Positions 27,492 through 36,305 of a stretch of 64,000 nucleotides of DNA are shown here, piece by piece. Under the pieces are notes generated by a model. That model worked only from the letters and a program-made list of their open reading frames with translations, had not been told where the DNA came from and did no database searches. Made by a program: the position numbers and the translations under genes. Each line of letters opens with the position of its first letter. The first letter of the stretch is position 1. The DNA lies in the NCBI GenBank assembly GCA_963766005.1, contig CAVXYG010000001.1:62001-126000 (forward strand), given 5' to 3'. The stretch comes from CAVXYG01 sp963766005 (GTDB lineage Bacteria; Actinomycetota; Actinomycetes; S36-B12; GCA-2699445).

Positions 27492-28829
27492 CTACCCGGC
27501 CTGCCGGTACGTCGAGGGGTCGGTGTCGCTACGGATCGGCGGCTGGCGGTCGAACCGGAGGCATTCGTCCTCGTCGATCCGGGACATCCCGACGAACCAC
27601 CGCCCCGCCGGAGTGCCGGTACGCACCAACCTCCCCAGCAACGTCGCCATCCGGTGCCCCCGTTCCTCTTGCAGCGCCTGCTCGGTCGCCCGATCCGCAG
27701 CCGCTCGATCCCCCAGGGCCCAGCATGCGACCGCGAGCAGGCACAGCGGCCCAGGTCGCCACGACGGCGGCGCGGCCGCCACGAGAGCCGACCACACCGC
27801 GCGCTGATCCGCCCAGAACGCGCGATCGTCGGCCGCCGCGCCCACCATCCGCGTCAGGAGTGCGTCGCGCACACCCGGCCGGTCGGCAGCCACGATGAGC
27901 AGTGCCGCCTCGCGTCCCACGAAGCTGGGGCGCGGCCGAGCCAGCGTTGGCCAGACACGCTCCAGGAGTGCCCGGCGCTGCGTGGCGTTCGCCGGGTACG
28001 GCAGTTCGCCAAGGATCTCGGCGACGACGTCGGTCCCGGGCACCGTCGGCTCTGCCGGCACCGTCGGCTCTGCCGGCACCGTCGGCTCTGCCGGCACCGT
28101 CGGCTCTGCCGGCACCGTCGGCTCTGCCGGCACCGTCGGCTCTGCCGGCACCGTCGGCTCTGCCGGCACCGTCGGTGCCGGACCCGCGACCGGGACGTCG
28201 GCGGGTGGCTCGGTCTGCATCGACCGGTCGTCCCGAGATCGGTCGTCGGTCTCCCCCCGGTCGTCCGTGGTCCCCGCGGGGCCGGCGGAGAGCCCCGCAC
28301 CGACGAGCTCGGCCGCCACGCGCAACGCCTCGCGGTCCTCGAGGATCACCCGGCCCCGGGGCGGGCAGCAGGTCGGGTTGTCGCAGACCAGGCTCCGCCA
28401 CCGGCCGTCGCGGACACCGAGCACGTCGATGATCCCGCGCATCGGGATGGTCTGGAGCAGGTGATGGGCGAACCACTGCGCGAACTGCCCGAGTGGCGCC
28501 GAAACGTACAGCACTACCGCGACCCGCTCGTCGTCGCGGGGATCCAGCGCGCGAAGGCCGTCTGCCAGGATGAGTGCCACCTCGTCAACCCACTGCTCGG
28601 TCACCTCACGGGAGGCGCCGGACGGGAAGGCGGGCAGTGGCCGCTGCGCTGTCAGGGTGAGTCTGTGGTCACCTCCGACTACCGCCAGCACGGCAGTGGC
28701 CTCCGGCGGGCACGGGAGCAGGAACGGCACCGCCGCCACGAGTGCGGCCGGCCCTTGGATCCTCAGGTGCTGGACAGCGGCGGAATTCGGGAGGCGGTGC
28801 GGAGGGCGCGGTTCGGGACTGGTCTGCAT
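27492..28829 (-). CDS. DUF4192 domain protein with PTVPAE repeat linker
   Basis: 445 residues of the actinobacterial DUF4192 family (function unknown). The N-terminal half (to about 210) carries the domain's LLPCPPEATAVLAVVGGD and CDNPTCCPPRGR blocks, the latter Cys-rich; the C-terminal half is helical with TPR-like LLAVACWALGDRAAADRATEQAL. Between them lies a Pro-rich linker of seven PTVPAE units. ATG 28829 is chosen because the frame upstream loses coding character. Immediately downstream of the decayed insertion element. Confidence 0.85.
   Translation of the reverse strand: MQTSPEPRPPHRLPNSAAVQHLRIQGPAALVAAVPFLLPCPPEATAVLAVVGGDHRLTLTAQRPLPAFPSGASREVTEQWVDEVALILADGLRALDPRDDERVAVVLYVSAPLGQFAQWFAHHLLQTIPMRGIIDVLGVRDGRWRSLVCDNPTCCPPRGRVILEDREALRVAAELVGAGLSAGPAGTTDDRGETDDRSRDDRSMQTEPPADVPVAGPAPTVPAEPTVPAEPTVPAEPTVPAEPTVPAEPTVPAEPTVPAEPTVPGTDVVAEILGELPYPANATQRRALLERVWPTLARPRPSFVGREAALLIVAADRPGVRDALLTRMVGAAADDRAFWADQRAVWSALVAAAPPSWRPGPLCLLAVACWALGDRAAADRATEQALQEERGHRMATLLGRLVRTGTPAGRWFVGMSRIDEDECLRFDRQPPIRSDTDPSTYRQAG
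28041..28175 (-). repeat. 18-bp perfect tandem repeat (7.5 copies)
   Basis: CACCGTCGGCTCTGCCGG repeated seven times without a mismatch, plus half an eighth copy, inside the DUF4192 gene. It encodes PTVPAE on the minus strand. The perfect DNA identity indicates recent slippage expansion or active length variation. Confidence 0.95.
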
Positions 28830-28935
28830 GGCGACCACTGTGGTGGCCGAGCGGACGGCGCCACGGGCACCGACCGGCGGCTGGGGACTCGCGCAGGGGT
28901 GTGGACGGCACGCCGGCGAACTGCTGGTGGCCGAC

Positions 28936-29397
28936 CTACCTCGCGCCATTCACTGCTCGACGGGCTTGCGCGAGCGATTCCGCCATATCTTCGGTGGCGA
29001 GCAGGACGAGTTCCCTCATGGTCATCGGGCCCTGATCGGGGTGGATCGCGGTGCGCCGCCATTGGGCCGGCTTCAAGGCGACGAACAGGTCGACGTTCGC
29101 GTGGCGCAGCGCGGTCACGGTCCCGACGGCATGCAGCAGCGGCCGGTCGAGGTAGCGAAGCTTCTCGCTGTACCCACGCTCGTCCCACGCGGCGATCGCG
29201 GGGCTGCGTTCGGTCAGCAGCCGCCGGTAGATCATCGACCACGCGAGCTCGGCGTCCGCCATGTGGTGGATCACCTCGGCCGCCGACCAAGACTCCGGCG
29301 CAGGCCGTCGATAGAGCAGCTCATCGGGCAGCGTCGGAAATGCGGCCAAGGTCGAGACTCCGGACAGGTATCCGGTGAGCAGGGCATCGAATGGCAC
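28936..29397 (-). CDS. DinB-like four-helix-bundle protein
   Basis: 153 residues. Helix 2 carries SWSAAEVIHHMADAE, the usual DinB first metal-ligand region, followed by HP-G-TM like the family (IHPDQGPMTMREL). The C-terminal HxxxH that normally completes the divalent metal site is replaced by TEDMAESLAQ. It may therefore not bind metal or may use other ligands. The family includes thiol-dependent transferases and damage-induced proteins; no partner is visible here. Confidence 0.8.
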   Translation of the reverse strand: MPFDALLTGYLSGVSTLAAFPTLPDELLYRRPAPESWSAAEVIHHMADAELAWSMIYRRLLTERSPAIAAWDERGYSEKLRYLDRPLLHAVGTVTALRHANVDLFVALKPAQWRRTAIHPDQGPMTMRELVLLATEDMAESLAQARRAVNGAR

Positions 29398-29536
29398 GCC
29401 TCGACCCTACTCGCGCAACGATCCAACGGGGACACCAACACCCGCAACGCGGCGCAGACGCAGCATCGGTCGTCCGCGGGCTTCCCCTCCCACGGACGAC
29501 CGATACGGCGAACCTACCCCAGAGGAAGCACCGCGA

Positions 29537-30634
29537 TCAGGGGACACGCCGTTCCTGCTCGCGCCGCTTGGCCCGGCCCACTTGCCAGCGCCAGACGACG
29601 ATGCAGACCAATCCCAGCAGTATCTGCGGGAAGTAGTACGTGGCCCGCCACAGCAGCGCAGCGGCGGTGGCATCCCCCTCGTCGACTCCTACGTCGAGGG
29701 AGACCATCAAAGCGATGAGCGCGGCATCGACCGTGCCGAGCCCGCCCGGGGTGACCGGGATGAGGATGCCCAGCTGGCTGACCGCCCAGCAGCCGTAGAC
29801 CGCCAGCAGGTCGACGTCGCCGCTGGACACGACGCTGACCGCGACGGCGAGGATGAGGAATTGCCCGAGGGACACCGCGAAACTGGCGGCGGTGATCGCG
29901 AGCCATCGGCGCTCGACGAGGCCGACGATATCGCGGCGCAGGTGCAGGACCTGGTCGGTGATGTTGACCTCGAGCGAGGGTCGAAAGCGTGCGAGCAGGC
30001 CACCGATGACCCGGTCGACGAAAGCGCCGATGCGCACCGCGCTGCGCTCGCTGCGCAGGATGAGGGTGAAGGCCACGACAACGCCGATGAGGATTGCCAC
30101 CCCGACCAGGGACGGTACGAGGAAGGCGCCGATGTCACGGCCCGACATCGCGAACGCCAGGACACCGGTGATCGGCAGCGTCAGCGTGACGAAGGATGCC
30201 CAGACGCCTGTCGCCCCGATGGCGGCTGTTGCCGCGGTTGGGTTGGCACCGTAGAAGGTCAGCTGGGAGTACCCGACCGCCAGGCCCAGCGCTCCGCCGC
30301 CGGGGATGCCGTTGCCGATCGTGAACCGGCTGTTATTGACGATCTCGCTTTGCAGGTAGTTGATGCCGGGGGCCGCGACGAGGTACGGCAGCCCGTAGAC
30401 CGCCAAGTACGTGCCCAGCGCGGCCGCGAGCGCCGCGATGTCGAGGAAGCGCAGCGCCCCCAGCGAGTCGAAGGCGCCCTGGTAATCCCCGACCTGGGGG
30501 ATGACCCGCGCGAAGATGATGACCAGGAACGCCGCGGCGACGATGCCGCCCACGATGCTGCGCCGACGGTCCAGCGAGCCTGATGGCGGTGGCACCTGGG
30601 GGTCCGGCGACGGCGAAGCCCCTTCGTCCGGCAC
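29537..30634 (-). CDS. Lysylphosphatidylglycerol synthase TM region / UPF0104 flippase-like protein
   Basis: 365 residues, about eight TM helices. Family features include FTIGNGIPGGGALGLAVGY and LGILIPVTPGGLGTVDAAL, the latter the typical PGGxG loop of LPG_synthase_TM proteins. There is no aminoacyl-transferase domain, so it is more likely a stand-alone lipid transporter/flippase-like protein. GTG 30634 has GGGGAG upstream. The tail is basic and cytoplasmic. Confidence 0.85.
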   Translation of the reverse strand: MPDEGASPSPDPQVPPPSGSLDRRRSIVGGIVAAAFLVIIFARVIPQVGDYQGAFDSLGALRFLDIAALAAALGTYLAVYGLPYLVAAPGINYLQSEIVNNSRFTIGNGIPGGGALGLAVGYSQLTFYGANPTAATAAIGATGVWASFVTLTLPITGVLAFAMSGRDIGAFLVPSLVGVAILIGVVVAFTLILRSERSAVRIGAFVDRVIGGLLARFRPSLEVNITDQVLHLRRDIVGLVERRWLAITAASFAVSLGQFLILAVAVSVVSSGDVDLLAVYGCWAVSQLGILIPVTPGGLGTVDAALIALMVSLDVGVDEGDATAAALLWRATYYFPQILLGLVCIVVWRWQVGRAKRREQERRVP

Positions 30635-30673
30635 CTGCTCTCCCCTCGCCGACCCCAGCCTACGGGCTGGCGG

Positions 30674-31111
30674 TCAGGACGGGATGCTGCTGCCCCTGGC
30701 AGGCCGGGGCGAGGTCTGGTCGGTTGCGGACCAGGCCGGCCCGCCCACGAGATCTCGCGCGACGTGCTCGGCGACGTGGCGGTTGGCGCCGTCGACATGC
30801 ACGACGCGCGGGGCGTAGGACTCCAGCTCCGCCCTCTCGTAGTCGGCGTAGGTGATGATGATCACCTTGTCCCCCGGATGCACCAGCCGCGCGGCGGCGC
30901 CGTTGAGGCAGACCTCCCCGGTCCGCCCCTCAATGGCGTAGGTCTCGAAACGGGCGCCGTTGTCGATATCGACGATCTGCACCTGCTCGCCGACCATGAT
31001 GTCGGCCAGATCCATGAGCTCTGGATCGAGCGAGACCGAGCCGACGTAGTCAAGATGGGCGTCGGTGATCGTGGCCCGGTGGATCTTGGACTTCATCATG
31101 CGACGTCGCAT
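30674..31111 (-). CDS. panD: Aspartate 1-decarboxylase proenzyme
   Basis: 145 residues. PanD decarboxylates aspartate to beta-alanine for pantothenate/CoA synthesis. The sequence MMKSKIHRATITDAHL is typical, and self-cleavage is expected between G24 and S25 (YVGSVS) to make the pyruvoyl cofactor. NGAAARLVHPGDKVIIITYA is conserved. The C-terminus carries about 25 extra residues. A good RBS (AAGGAG) precedes the ATG; internal ATGs at residues 5-6 are alternatives. Confidence 0.95.
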   Translation of the reverse strand: MRRRMMKSKIHRATITDAHLDYVGSVSLDPELMDLADIMVGEQVQIVDIDNGARFETYAIEGRTGEVCLNGAAARLVHPGDKVIIITYADYERAELESYAPRVVHVDGANRHVAEHVARDLVGGPAWSATDQTSPRPARGSSIPS

Positions 31112-31471
31112 GCTGGCTCCTTCTGCGTCTCAACGCCGGTATCCGGTCGCCGTACTTGCCGACTAGTATGCCTGCTCCGACGTCAGTGGCACAGTCCGCG
31201 CAAGGGCAACGCTCTGTCCGTCGGGCGGGCCCGGCGCAGTTGGACCCGCGGCGTCGACTCGAGCAACCAGGAATCGTCGGGGATCGCGGTTGGGGGTGCG
31301 CAGCGGGGAAACCCCGGCCGCAAGCTACCCCGGCGCGGGTCGCTCCCGCTGAAGGAGCCGGTACGCCGGGACTGTCCCTTGCACGCCACGAACGGGGCGC
31401 CCTGATGGACGCAACGGGCCAGTGCCCCGGGGCTGTCCGCCACCCCGGCGCACCGGCCCGTCCGTCTCGCC
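31112..31471. other. Intergenic region between nrdJ and panD, nothing recognised
   Basis: About 360 bp downstream of nrdJ and upstream of panD on the minus strand. It should contain the panD promoter, but no -35/-10 pair stood out; the AT-richer ACTAGTAT near 31164-31171 is the most promoter-like spot. No hairpin with a U-tract follows nrdJ. Confidence 0.4.
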
Positions 31472-34285
31472 TCAGCTGCAGCCGCTGGTGGAGCCGCAGC
31501 CCTCGCAGACGTAGCAGGAACCGGCCGGGCGCATCTTGATGCCGCAGGTCAGGCACAGCGGTGCGTCCGCCGACGTCCCCGTGATGACCTCGAGCAGCTC
31601 CGCGGTCGAGTGCGCCGTGGCAGGCGCCGGCTCGACGGAGGCATGCTTGGCGATGGTGTCGGCCTCGATGGCCTCCTGTTCCGGGCCCTGCTCGTAGGAG
31701 CCGGTCTCGACCGCTCGAGCGCGCTCCGCAGCGGTGTAGATGCCGAGCTCGGCACGCTCCTCATAGGGCAGGTGGTCCAGGGCCAGGCGGCGGAAGATGT
31801 AGTCCATGATCGACTGAGCCATGCGGATGTCGGGATCGTCGGTCAGACCGGCCGGTTCGAATCGCATGTTCACGAACTTCGACACGAAAGCCTCCAGCGG
31901 CACGCCGTACTGCAGCGCGATGGAGGTGGCGATCGAGAAGGCATCCATGACGCCGGCCAGGGTCGAACCCTGCTTGCCGAGTTTCAGGAAGACCTCGCCG
32001 AGCCCGTCGTCGGGATAGGAGCCGGCCGTCATGTACCCCTCGGCACCGGCCACCGAGAAGGAGTAGGTCTGCGACGGACGGCGCTTCGGCAACCGTCGCC
32101 GCGTCGGCCCGTGGTTGATCGGCGGTACCTCCGCCGTCTCCTGCTTGCCCTTCTTCTCCGACAGCGGCTGGCCGACCTTGGAGTTGTCGCGGTAGATCGC
32201 CAGCGCCTTCAGACCCAGCTTCCAGCCCTCGTAGTAGATCTCCTCGACGTCCTCGACCGTCGCCTCCGCCGGCATGTTGACGGTCTTGGAGATGGCGCCC
32301 GAGATGAACGGCTGCACGGCTGCCATCATGCGCACGTGCCCCATCGGCGTGATGGAGCGCGCACCGACGGCGCAGTCGAAGACCGCGTAGTGGTCCGGCT
32401 TGAGTCCGGGTGCATCAATGACGGTGCTCTTGGCTGCGATGTGCTCGACGATCGCCTCGATCGTCTCCTCGGTGTACCCCAGGCGACGCAGCGCAGGCGG
32501 GACCGTGTTGTTCACGATCTGCAGCGATCCGCCGCCGACGAGCTTCTTGAACTTCACCAGCGCGAAGTCCGGCTCGATGCCGGTGGTGTCGCAGTCCATC
32601 ATGAAGCCGATCGTCCCCGTCGGCGCCAGCACCGAGGCTTGGGCATTGCGCCACCCGTTGCGCTCCCCGATCCGCAGGCACTCCTGCCACGATGTCGAGG
32701 CCGCCCGCAGCACGTCCTTGTCCAGCGGGCTCATCGAGCGCACCGCATCGCTGGCCGCGGCGTGCTTGCGCATCACCCGCGTGTGGGCCTCGCTGTTGCG
32801 GGCGTACCCCTCGTACGGCCCGACCACAGCGGCGAGCTCAGCGGAGCGCTTGTAGGCGGTGCCGGTCATGAGGCTGGTGATCGAGGCAGCCAGTGCCCGC
32901 CCGGCGTCGCTGTCGTAGGGCATCCCGACGGCCATGAGCATCGCGCCGAGGTTGGCGTAGCCGATGCCGAGCTGACGGTACTTGCGGGTGGTGTCGCCGA
33001 TCGCTTCGGTCGGGAAGTCCGCGAAGCAGATCGAGATATCCATCGCGGTAATGACGAGTTCGACCGCGCGCGCGAATCGCTCGGCCTCGAAATTGCCGTT
33101 CGCGTCGAGGAACTTCATGAGGTTCATCGAGGCGAGGTTGCACGAGGAGTTGTCCAGCGACATGTACTCGCTGCACGGGTTGGACGCGGTGATACGACCC
33201 GTCTCGGGGTTGGTGTGCCAGTCGTTGATCGTGTCGTCGTACTGAATGCCCGGGTCGGCGCACTGCCACGCAGCCTCCGCCATGGAGCGGAACAACTGCT
33301 TGGCCCGGACTGACTCCACGATCTCGCCGGTGGTCCGGGCGACCAGACCGAAGTCGCCGTCGGCCTCCACAGCCTGCATGAAGGTGTCCGAGACGCGCAC
33401 TGAGTTGTTCGCGTTCTGGTACTGCACAGAGGCGATGTCACGGCCGCCGAGGTCCATGTCGAACCCGGCGTCGCGAAGGACCCGGATCTTCTCCTCCTCA
33501 CGAACCTTCGTTTCGAGGAACTCCTCGATATCGGGGTGGTCAACGTCGAGGACGACCATCTTCGCCGCGCGGCGGGTCGCACCGCCGGACTTGATCGTGC
33601 CCGCGCTGGCGTCCGCGCCGCGCATGAACGACACCGGGCCCGAGGCCGTGCCGCCGGAACTGCGCAGCAACTCCTTCGACGACCGGATCCGCGACAGGTT
33701 CAGCCCCGCACCGGAACCGCCCTTGAAGATCAGCCCCTCCTCGCGGTACCAGTTGAGGATCGAGTCCATCGTGTCGTCGACGGACAGGATGAAGCAGGCC
33801 GAGACCTGCTGGGGGCTCTTGGTCCCGACGTTGAACCACACCGGGGAGTTGAACGAGAACACCTGGTGCAGCAGCATCCACGTCAATTCGTGCTCGAAAA
33901 CCTCGGCGTCCTCCGGCGTGGCGAAGTAGCCGTTGTCCCGACCCGCCTTGGCATAGGTGAGGACAACGCGGTCGATGAGTTGGCGCAGGCTCCACTCCCG
34001 CTCCTCGGAGCCGACCGCTCCGCGGAAGTACTTCGACGTGACGATCGTGGTGGCGTTCATGCTCCAGAAGTCGGGGAACTCCACACCGCGCTGCTCGAAG
34101 ACGACCTCATCGGTCTTCCAGTTCGTCTGCACGACGTCGCGGCGCTGCCAAGTGACCTCGTCGTAGGGATGCACGCCCGGCGACGTGTAGAGCCGCTGCA
34201 TGGTCAGGCCGGTGCGCTGCACGGACACGTCGTTCGCCTTCTTCCGGGCCCGCGTGGTGGCCGGGCGGGTGGTCTCGTCGCTCAT
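31472..34285 (-). CDS. nrdJ: Adenosylcobalamin-dependent ribonucleotide reductase (class II)
   Basis: 937 residues, the usual length. It reduces ribonucleotides to deoxyribonucleotides using B12 as radical generator, without oxygen. Visible blocks: substrate-site region FNSPVWFNVG, KGGSGAGLNLSRIRSS, NPCSEYMSLDNSSCNLASMNL with the radical/redox Cys, and the C-terminal zinc-ribbon-like CLTCGIKM...CYVCEGCGSTSGC shuttling electrons. ATG 34285 has GAGGAGG upstream. It follows nrdR by 46 bp and should share its NrdR-controlled promoter. Confidence 0.96.
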   Translation of the reverse strand: MSDETTRPATTRARKKANDVSVQRTGLTMQRLYTSPGVHPYDEVTWQRRDVVQTNWKTDEVVFEQRGVEFPDFWSMNATTIVTSKYFRGAVGSEEREWSLRQLIDRVVLTYAKAGRDNGYFATPEDAEVFEHELTWMLLHQVFSFNSPVWFNVGTKSPQQVSACFILSVDDTMDSILNWYREEGLIFKGGSGAGLNLSRIRSSKELLRSSGGTASGPVSFMRGADASAGTIKSGGATRRAAKMVVLDVDHPDIEEFLETKVREEEKIRVLRDAGFDMDLGGRDIASVQYQNANNSVRVSDTFMQAVEADGDFGLVARTTGEIVESVRAKQLFRSMAEAAWQCADPGIQYDDTINDWHTNPETGRITASNPCSEYMSLDNSSCNLASMNLMKFLDANGNFEAERFARAVELVITAMDISICFADFPTEAIGDTTRKYRQLGIGYANLGAMLMAVGMPYDSDAGRALAASITSLMTGTAYKRSAELAAVVGPYEGYARNSEAHTRVMRKHAAASDAVRSMSPLDKDVLRAASTSWQECLRIGERNGWRNAQASVLAPTGTIGFMMDCDTTGIEPDFALVKFKKLVGGGSLQIVNNTVPPALRRLGYTEETIEAIVEHIAAKSTVIDAPGLKPDHYAVFDCAVGARSITPMGHVRMMAAVQPFISGAISKTVNMPAEATVEDVEEIYYEGWKLGLKALAIYRDNSKVGQPLSEKKGKQETAEVPPINHGPTRRRLPKRRPSQTYSFSVAGAEGYMTAGSYPDDGLGEVFLKLGKQGSTLAGVMDAFSIATSIALQYGVPLEAFVSKFVNMRFEPAGLTDDPDIRMAQSIMDYIFRRLALDHLPYEERAELGIYTAAERARAVETGSYEQGPEQEAIEADTIAKHASVEPAPATAHSTAELLEVITGTSADAPLCLTCGIKMRPAGSCYVCEGCGSTSGCS

Positions 34286-34331
34286 GGGAGCGCCTCCTCG
34301 GTGCTGGTCGGGGGTGTGCTGGGGAAGATCA

Positions 34332-34820
34332 TCAGGTGGTCAAGCGGCGATCCGCGCCGTCGACGTCCGACCCCATCCGGCGATGCTGCAGCGCAGCGAT
34401 CTCCAGTTCGAAGTCGGTGAGGGAATCGAAGTTGCGGTAGACGGAGGCGAAGCGCAGGTAGGCCACCTCGTCCAAGGCCCGCAGCGGGTCGAGGATGGCC
34501 AGGCCGACCTCGTGGGACGGAACAACGCTCAGCCCGGTGCTGCGGACGCGCTCCTCCACGGACTGGGCGAGCAGGGCGAGCTGGTCGTCGTCGACCGGCC
34601 TGCCCTGGCAGGCCTTGCGGACCCCCGCGATCACCTTGTCGCGGTTGAAGGACTCCACCACCCCGCTGCGCTTGGCGACCATCAGGGTGGCCGACTCCGT
34701 GGTGGAGAACCGCTGGCCGCAATCGGTGCACTGCCGGCGGCGGCGGACCACCGTCCCGTCTTCGCTGGTGCGCGAATCCGTGACCCGGGAATCCGGGTTC
34801 CGACAGAAGGGGCAGTGCAT
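34332..34820 (-). CDS. nrdR: Transcriptional repressor NrdR
   Basis: 162 residues. The N-terminal zinc ribbon (CPFCRNPDSRVTDSR...CTDCGQRF) binds NrdR boxes; the ATP-cone domain (about 46-136, including VVESFNRDKVIAGVRKAC) senses ATP/dATP. It represses ribonucleotide reductase genes, here probably nrdJ just downstream and itself. Two candidate boxes 31 bp apart lie upstream. Confidence 0.96.
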   Translation of the reverse strand: MHCPFCRNPDSRVTDSRTSEDGTVVRRRRQCTDCGQRFSTTESATLMVAKRSGVVESFNRDKVIAGVRKACQGRPVDDDQLALLAQSVEERVRSTGLSVVPSHEVGLAILDPLRALDEVAYLRFASVYRNFDSLTDFELEIAALQHRRMGSDVDGADRRLTT

Positions 34821-34880
34821 GAGGAACCTCTCGCTGTGGACAGTTCTGGGGATCGCCTGTGTGCTTCCTGTGGATGTTCA

Positions 34881-34927
34881 ACCACAATCTGTGGATGAAT
34901 CACACACATGTAACTACTAGATGTAGG
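34881..34927 (-). promoter_or_regulatory. Tandem NrdR boxes upstream of nrdR-nrdJ
   Basis: Box 2 (34912-34927), read on the minus strand as CTACATCTAG in its core, fits the NrdR consensus CwAtATcTwG with one change. Box 1 (34881-34896, ACCACAATCTGTGGAT) is a weaker palindrome. Their centres are 31 bp apart, three helical turns, the spacing expected for cooperative NrdR binding. They lie 61-107 bp upstream of nrdR. Confidence 0.65.
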
Positions 34928-34994
34928 GACCGTAGAACCCAGAGCGCCGAAACGCAAGGCCTGGGGCGAAAGAGTCTGGATCAATCCGCGGACG

Positions 34995-35417
34995 TCAGCG
35001 GGCAGCCGCGGTTGCCACCGGCAGCCACAGTTGCCGGCCAACTTCCAGTGCCGAGCTCGACAGGCCGTTCAGCTGCTGGATCCGGTCCACGATGGGTCGC
35101 GGATCTGCCTGCGGGTCGATCGCGCGAGCAAGGTCCCACAGCGTGTCCCCGGCGCCGACCGTGTGGGACCGCGCGAGGCCGAGCTCGGCAAGCTCCGCAC
35201 CGTTCGTCGTGCGCGCGGCAGCAGCCGCATCGACGACCCATGCAGACGTCGCCTCCTGCGCGGCAGCCACTCGCAGGAGGCCCACCGTGGCCGCCAGCAC
35301 CACCGCCGCGGCGAGGACCATGACGATCAGGGCCCTGCCGCGCGGCGTCAGCCGTACCGACTCAGTAGTGGGGTCTGCGGCCCAGTCAGACCGCAGGGAG
35401 ATGGTTGGCGTGGTCAT
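34995..35417 (-). CDS. LysM-domain membrane protein, SOS-linked cell-division inhibitor-like
   Basis: 140 residues: a cytoplasmic tail, one TM helix (about 28-50, ALIVMVLAAAVVLAATVGLL), then a LysM peptidoglycan-binding domain (SHTVGAGDTLWDLARAI...). This architecture and the position divergent from lexA match SOS-induced division suppressors (YneA, DivS, Rv2719c). ATG 35417 has GAGGAGGG upstream. A LexA box lies 25 bp in front. The assignment as division inhibitor rests on context and architecture only. Confidence 0.85.
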   Translation of the reverse strand: MTTPTISLRSDWAADPTTESVRLTPRGRALIVMVLAAAVVLAATVGLLRVAAAQEATSAWVVDAAAAARTTNGAELAELGLARSHTVGAGDTLWDLARAIDPQADPRPIVDRIQQLNGLSSSALEVGRQLWLPVATAAAR

Positions 35418-35441
35418 CGGCCCTCCTCGGATCGCACTCGT

Positions 35442-35457
35442 TCGAACACACGTTCGT
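35442..35457 (-). promoter_or_regulatory. LexA (SOS) box, LysM gene side
   Basis: TCGAACACACGTTCGT matches the actinobacterial/Gram-positive LexA operator TCGAAC-N4-GTTCGA with one mismatch. It lies 25 bp upstream of the LysM gene start. Confidence 0.9.
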
Positions 35458-35491
35458 TCTATCAGAGCCCAGCGACACGGGCAACGATATT

Positions 35492-35507
35492 TCGAACACA
35501 TGTTTGA
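35492..35507 (+). promoter_or_regulatory. LexA (SOS) box, lexA side
   Basis: TCGAACACATGTTTGA, one mismatch from the TCGAAC-N4-GTTCGA operator. It overlaps the -35 element of the lexA promoter, so binding of LexA would block RNA polymerase directly: classic autoregulation. Confidence 0.9.
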
Positions 35508-35532
35508 ATGCGTTCCTCGCAGCCGATACTGT
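35504..35532 (+). promoter_or_regulatory. lexA promoter
   Basis: -35 TTGAAT (35504-35509), 17-bp spacer and -10 TACTGT (35527-35532), followed by about 85 bp of leader to the GTG start. The -35 overlaps the SOS box. Confidence 0.65.
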
Positions 35533-35618
35533 CGCGGTAGGCCAACACCTCGCAGACGGGTCCGACACAGACCCGCGACGGCTGAAGATCAGCGCGGCGT
35601 GAACGAACGGAGACAACG

Positions 35619-36305
35619 GTGGATTCCGAATCCCTGACACCCCAGGTCCCCGATGGCGCGGCACAGCAGGCCTTGACCGCCCGTCAGCGCCGCATTCTGG
35701 CGATCATCGCCGAAGCCGTGGCCAGCCGGGGCTACCCGCCGAGCATCCGAGAGATCGGCGACGCTGTCGGCCTTGCCTCACCCTCCAGCGTCGCTCACCA
35801 GCTGACGGTGCTGGAGCGCAAGGGCTTCATCCGGCGCGATCCGCGGTTGCCGAGGGCCATGGAGGTGCTGCAACCCGCGCCGGCGGCGGCGGCGCCGGTC
35901 GTGCAGATGCCCGAGGATGCCGGCACACCGCAGCCCGCCTACGTTCCCGTCCTGGGTCGCATCGCCGCTGGCGGGCCAATCCTCGCCGAGCAATCCGTGG
36001 AAGCCATGTTCCCGCTACCCCGCGAACTCGTGGGCCACGGGCAGCTCTTCCTCCTCAAGGTCGTGGGCGACTCGATGATCGATGCGGCGATCTGCGACGG
36101 GGACTGGGTCGTCGTCCGGAGCCAGCCGACCGCTGAGAACGGCGAGATCGTCGCAGCGCTGCTCGATGACGAGGCCACCGTCAAGACGCTGAAGCGCTCT
36201 GATGGCAAAGCCTGGCTGTTGCCCGCGAACGCGGCCTACGACCCGATTGACGGGGACCTTGCCCACATCGTGGGCAAGGTTGTTGCCGTGCTACGGCGCG
36301 TCTGA
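35619..36305 (+). CDS. lexA: LexA repressor
   Basis: 228 residues. Winged helix-turn-helix at residues 18-80 (PPSIREIGDAVGLASPSSVAHQL) binds SOS boxes; the C-terminal S24 protease domain self-cleaves at A117-G118 with S152 and K189 as dyad when RecA filaments form. The linker (about 85-108) is Ala/Pro-rich. Start GTG 35619 with GGAGA upstream. The 3' end overlaps the convergent dinG-like gene by 15 bp. Confidence 0.97.
   Translation: MDSESLTPQVPDGAAQQALTARQRRILAIIAEAVASRGYPPSIREIGDAVGLASPSSVAHQLTVLERKGFIRRDPRLPRAMEVLQPAPAAAAPVVQMPEDAGTPQPAYVPVLGRIAAGGPILAEQSVEAMFPLPRELVGHGQLFLLKVVGDSMIDAAICDGDWVVVRSQPTAENGEIVAALLDDEATVKTLKRSDGKAWLLPANAAYDPIDGDLAHIVGKVVAVLRRV

Noticed and set aside
34286..34331. 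Adenosylcobalamin riboswitch in front of nrdJ.
   Set aside because: The gap to nrdR is only 46 bp and has no B12-box; control by NrdR boxes is enough.
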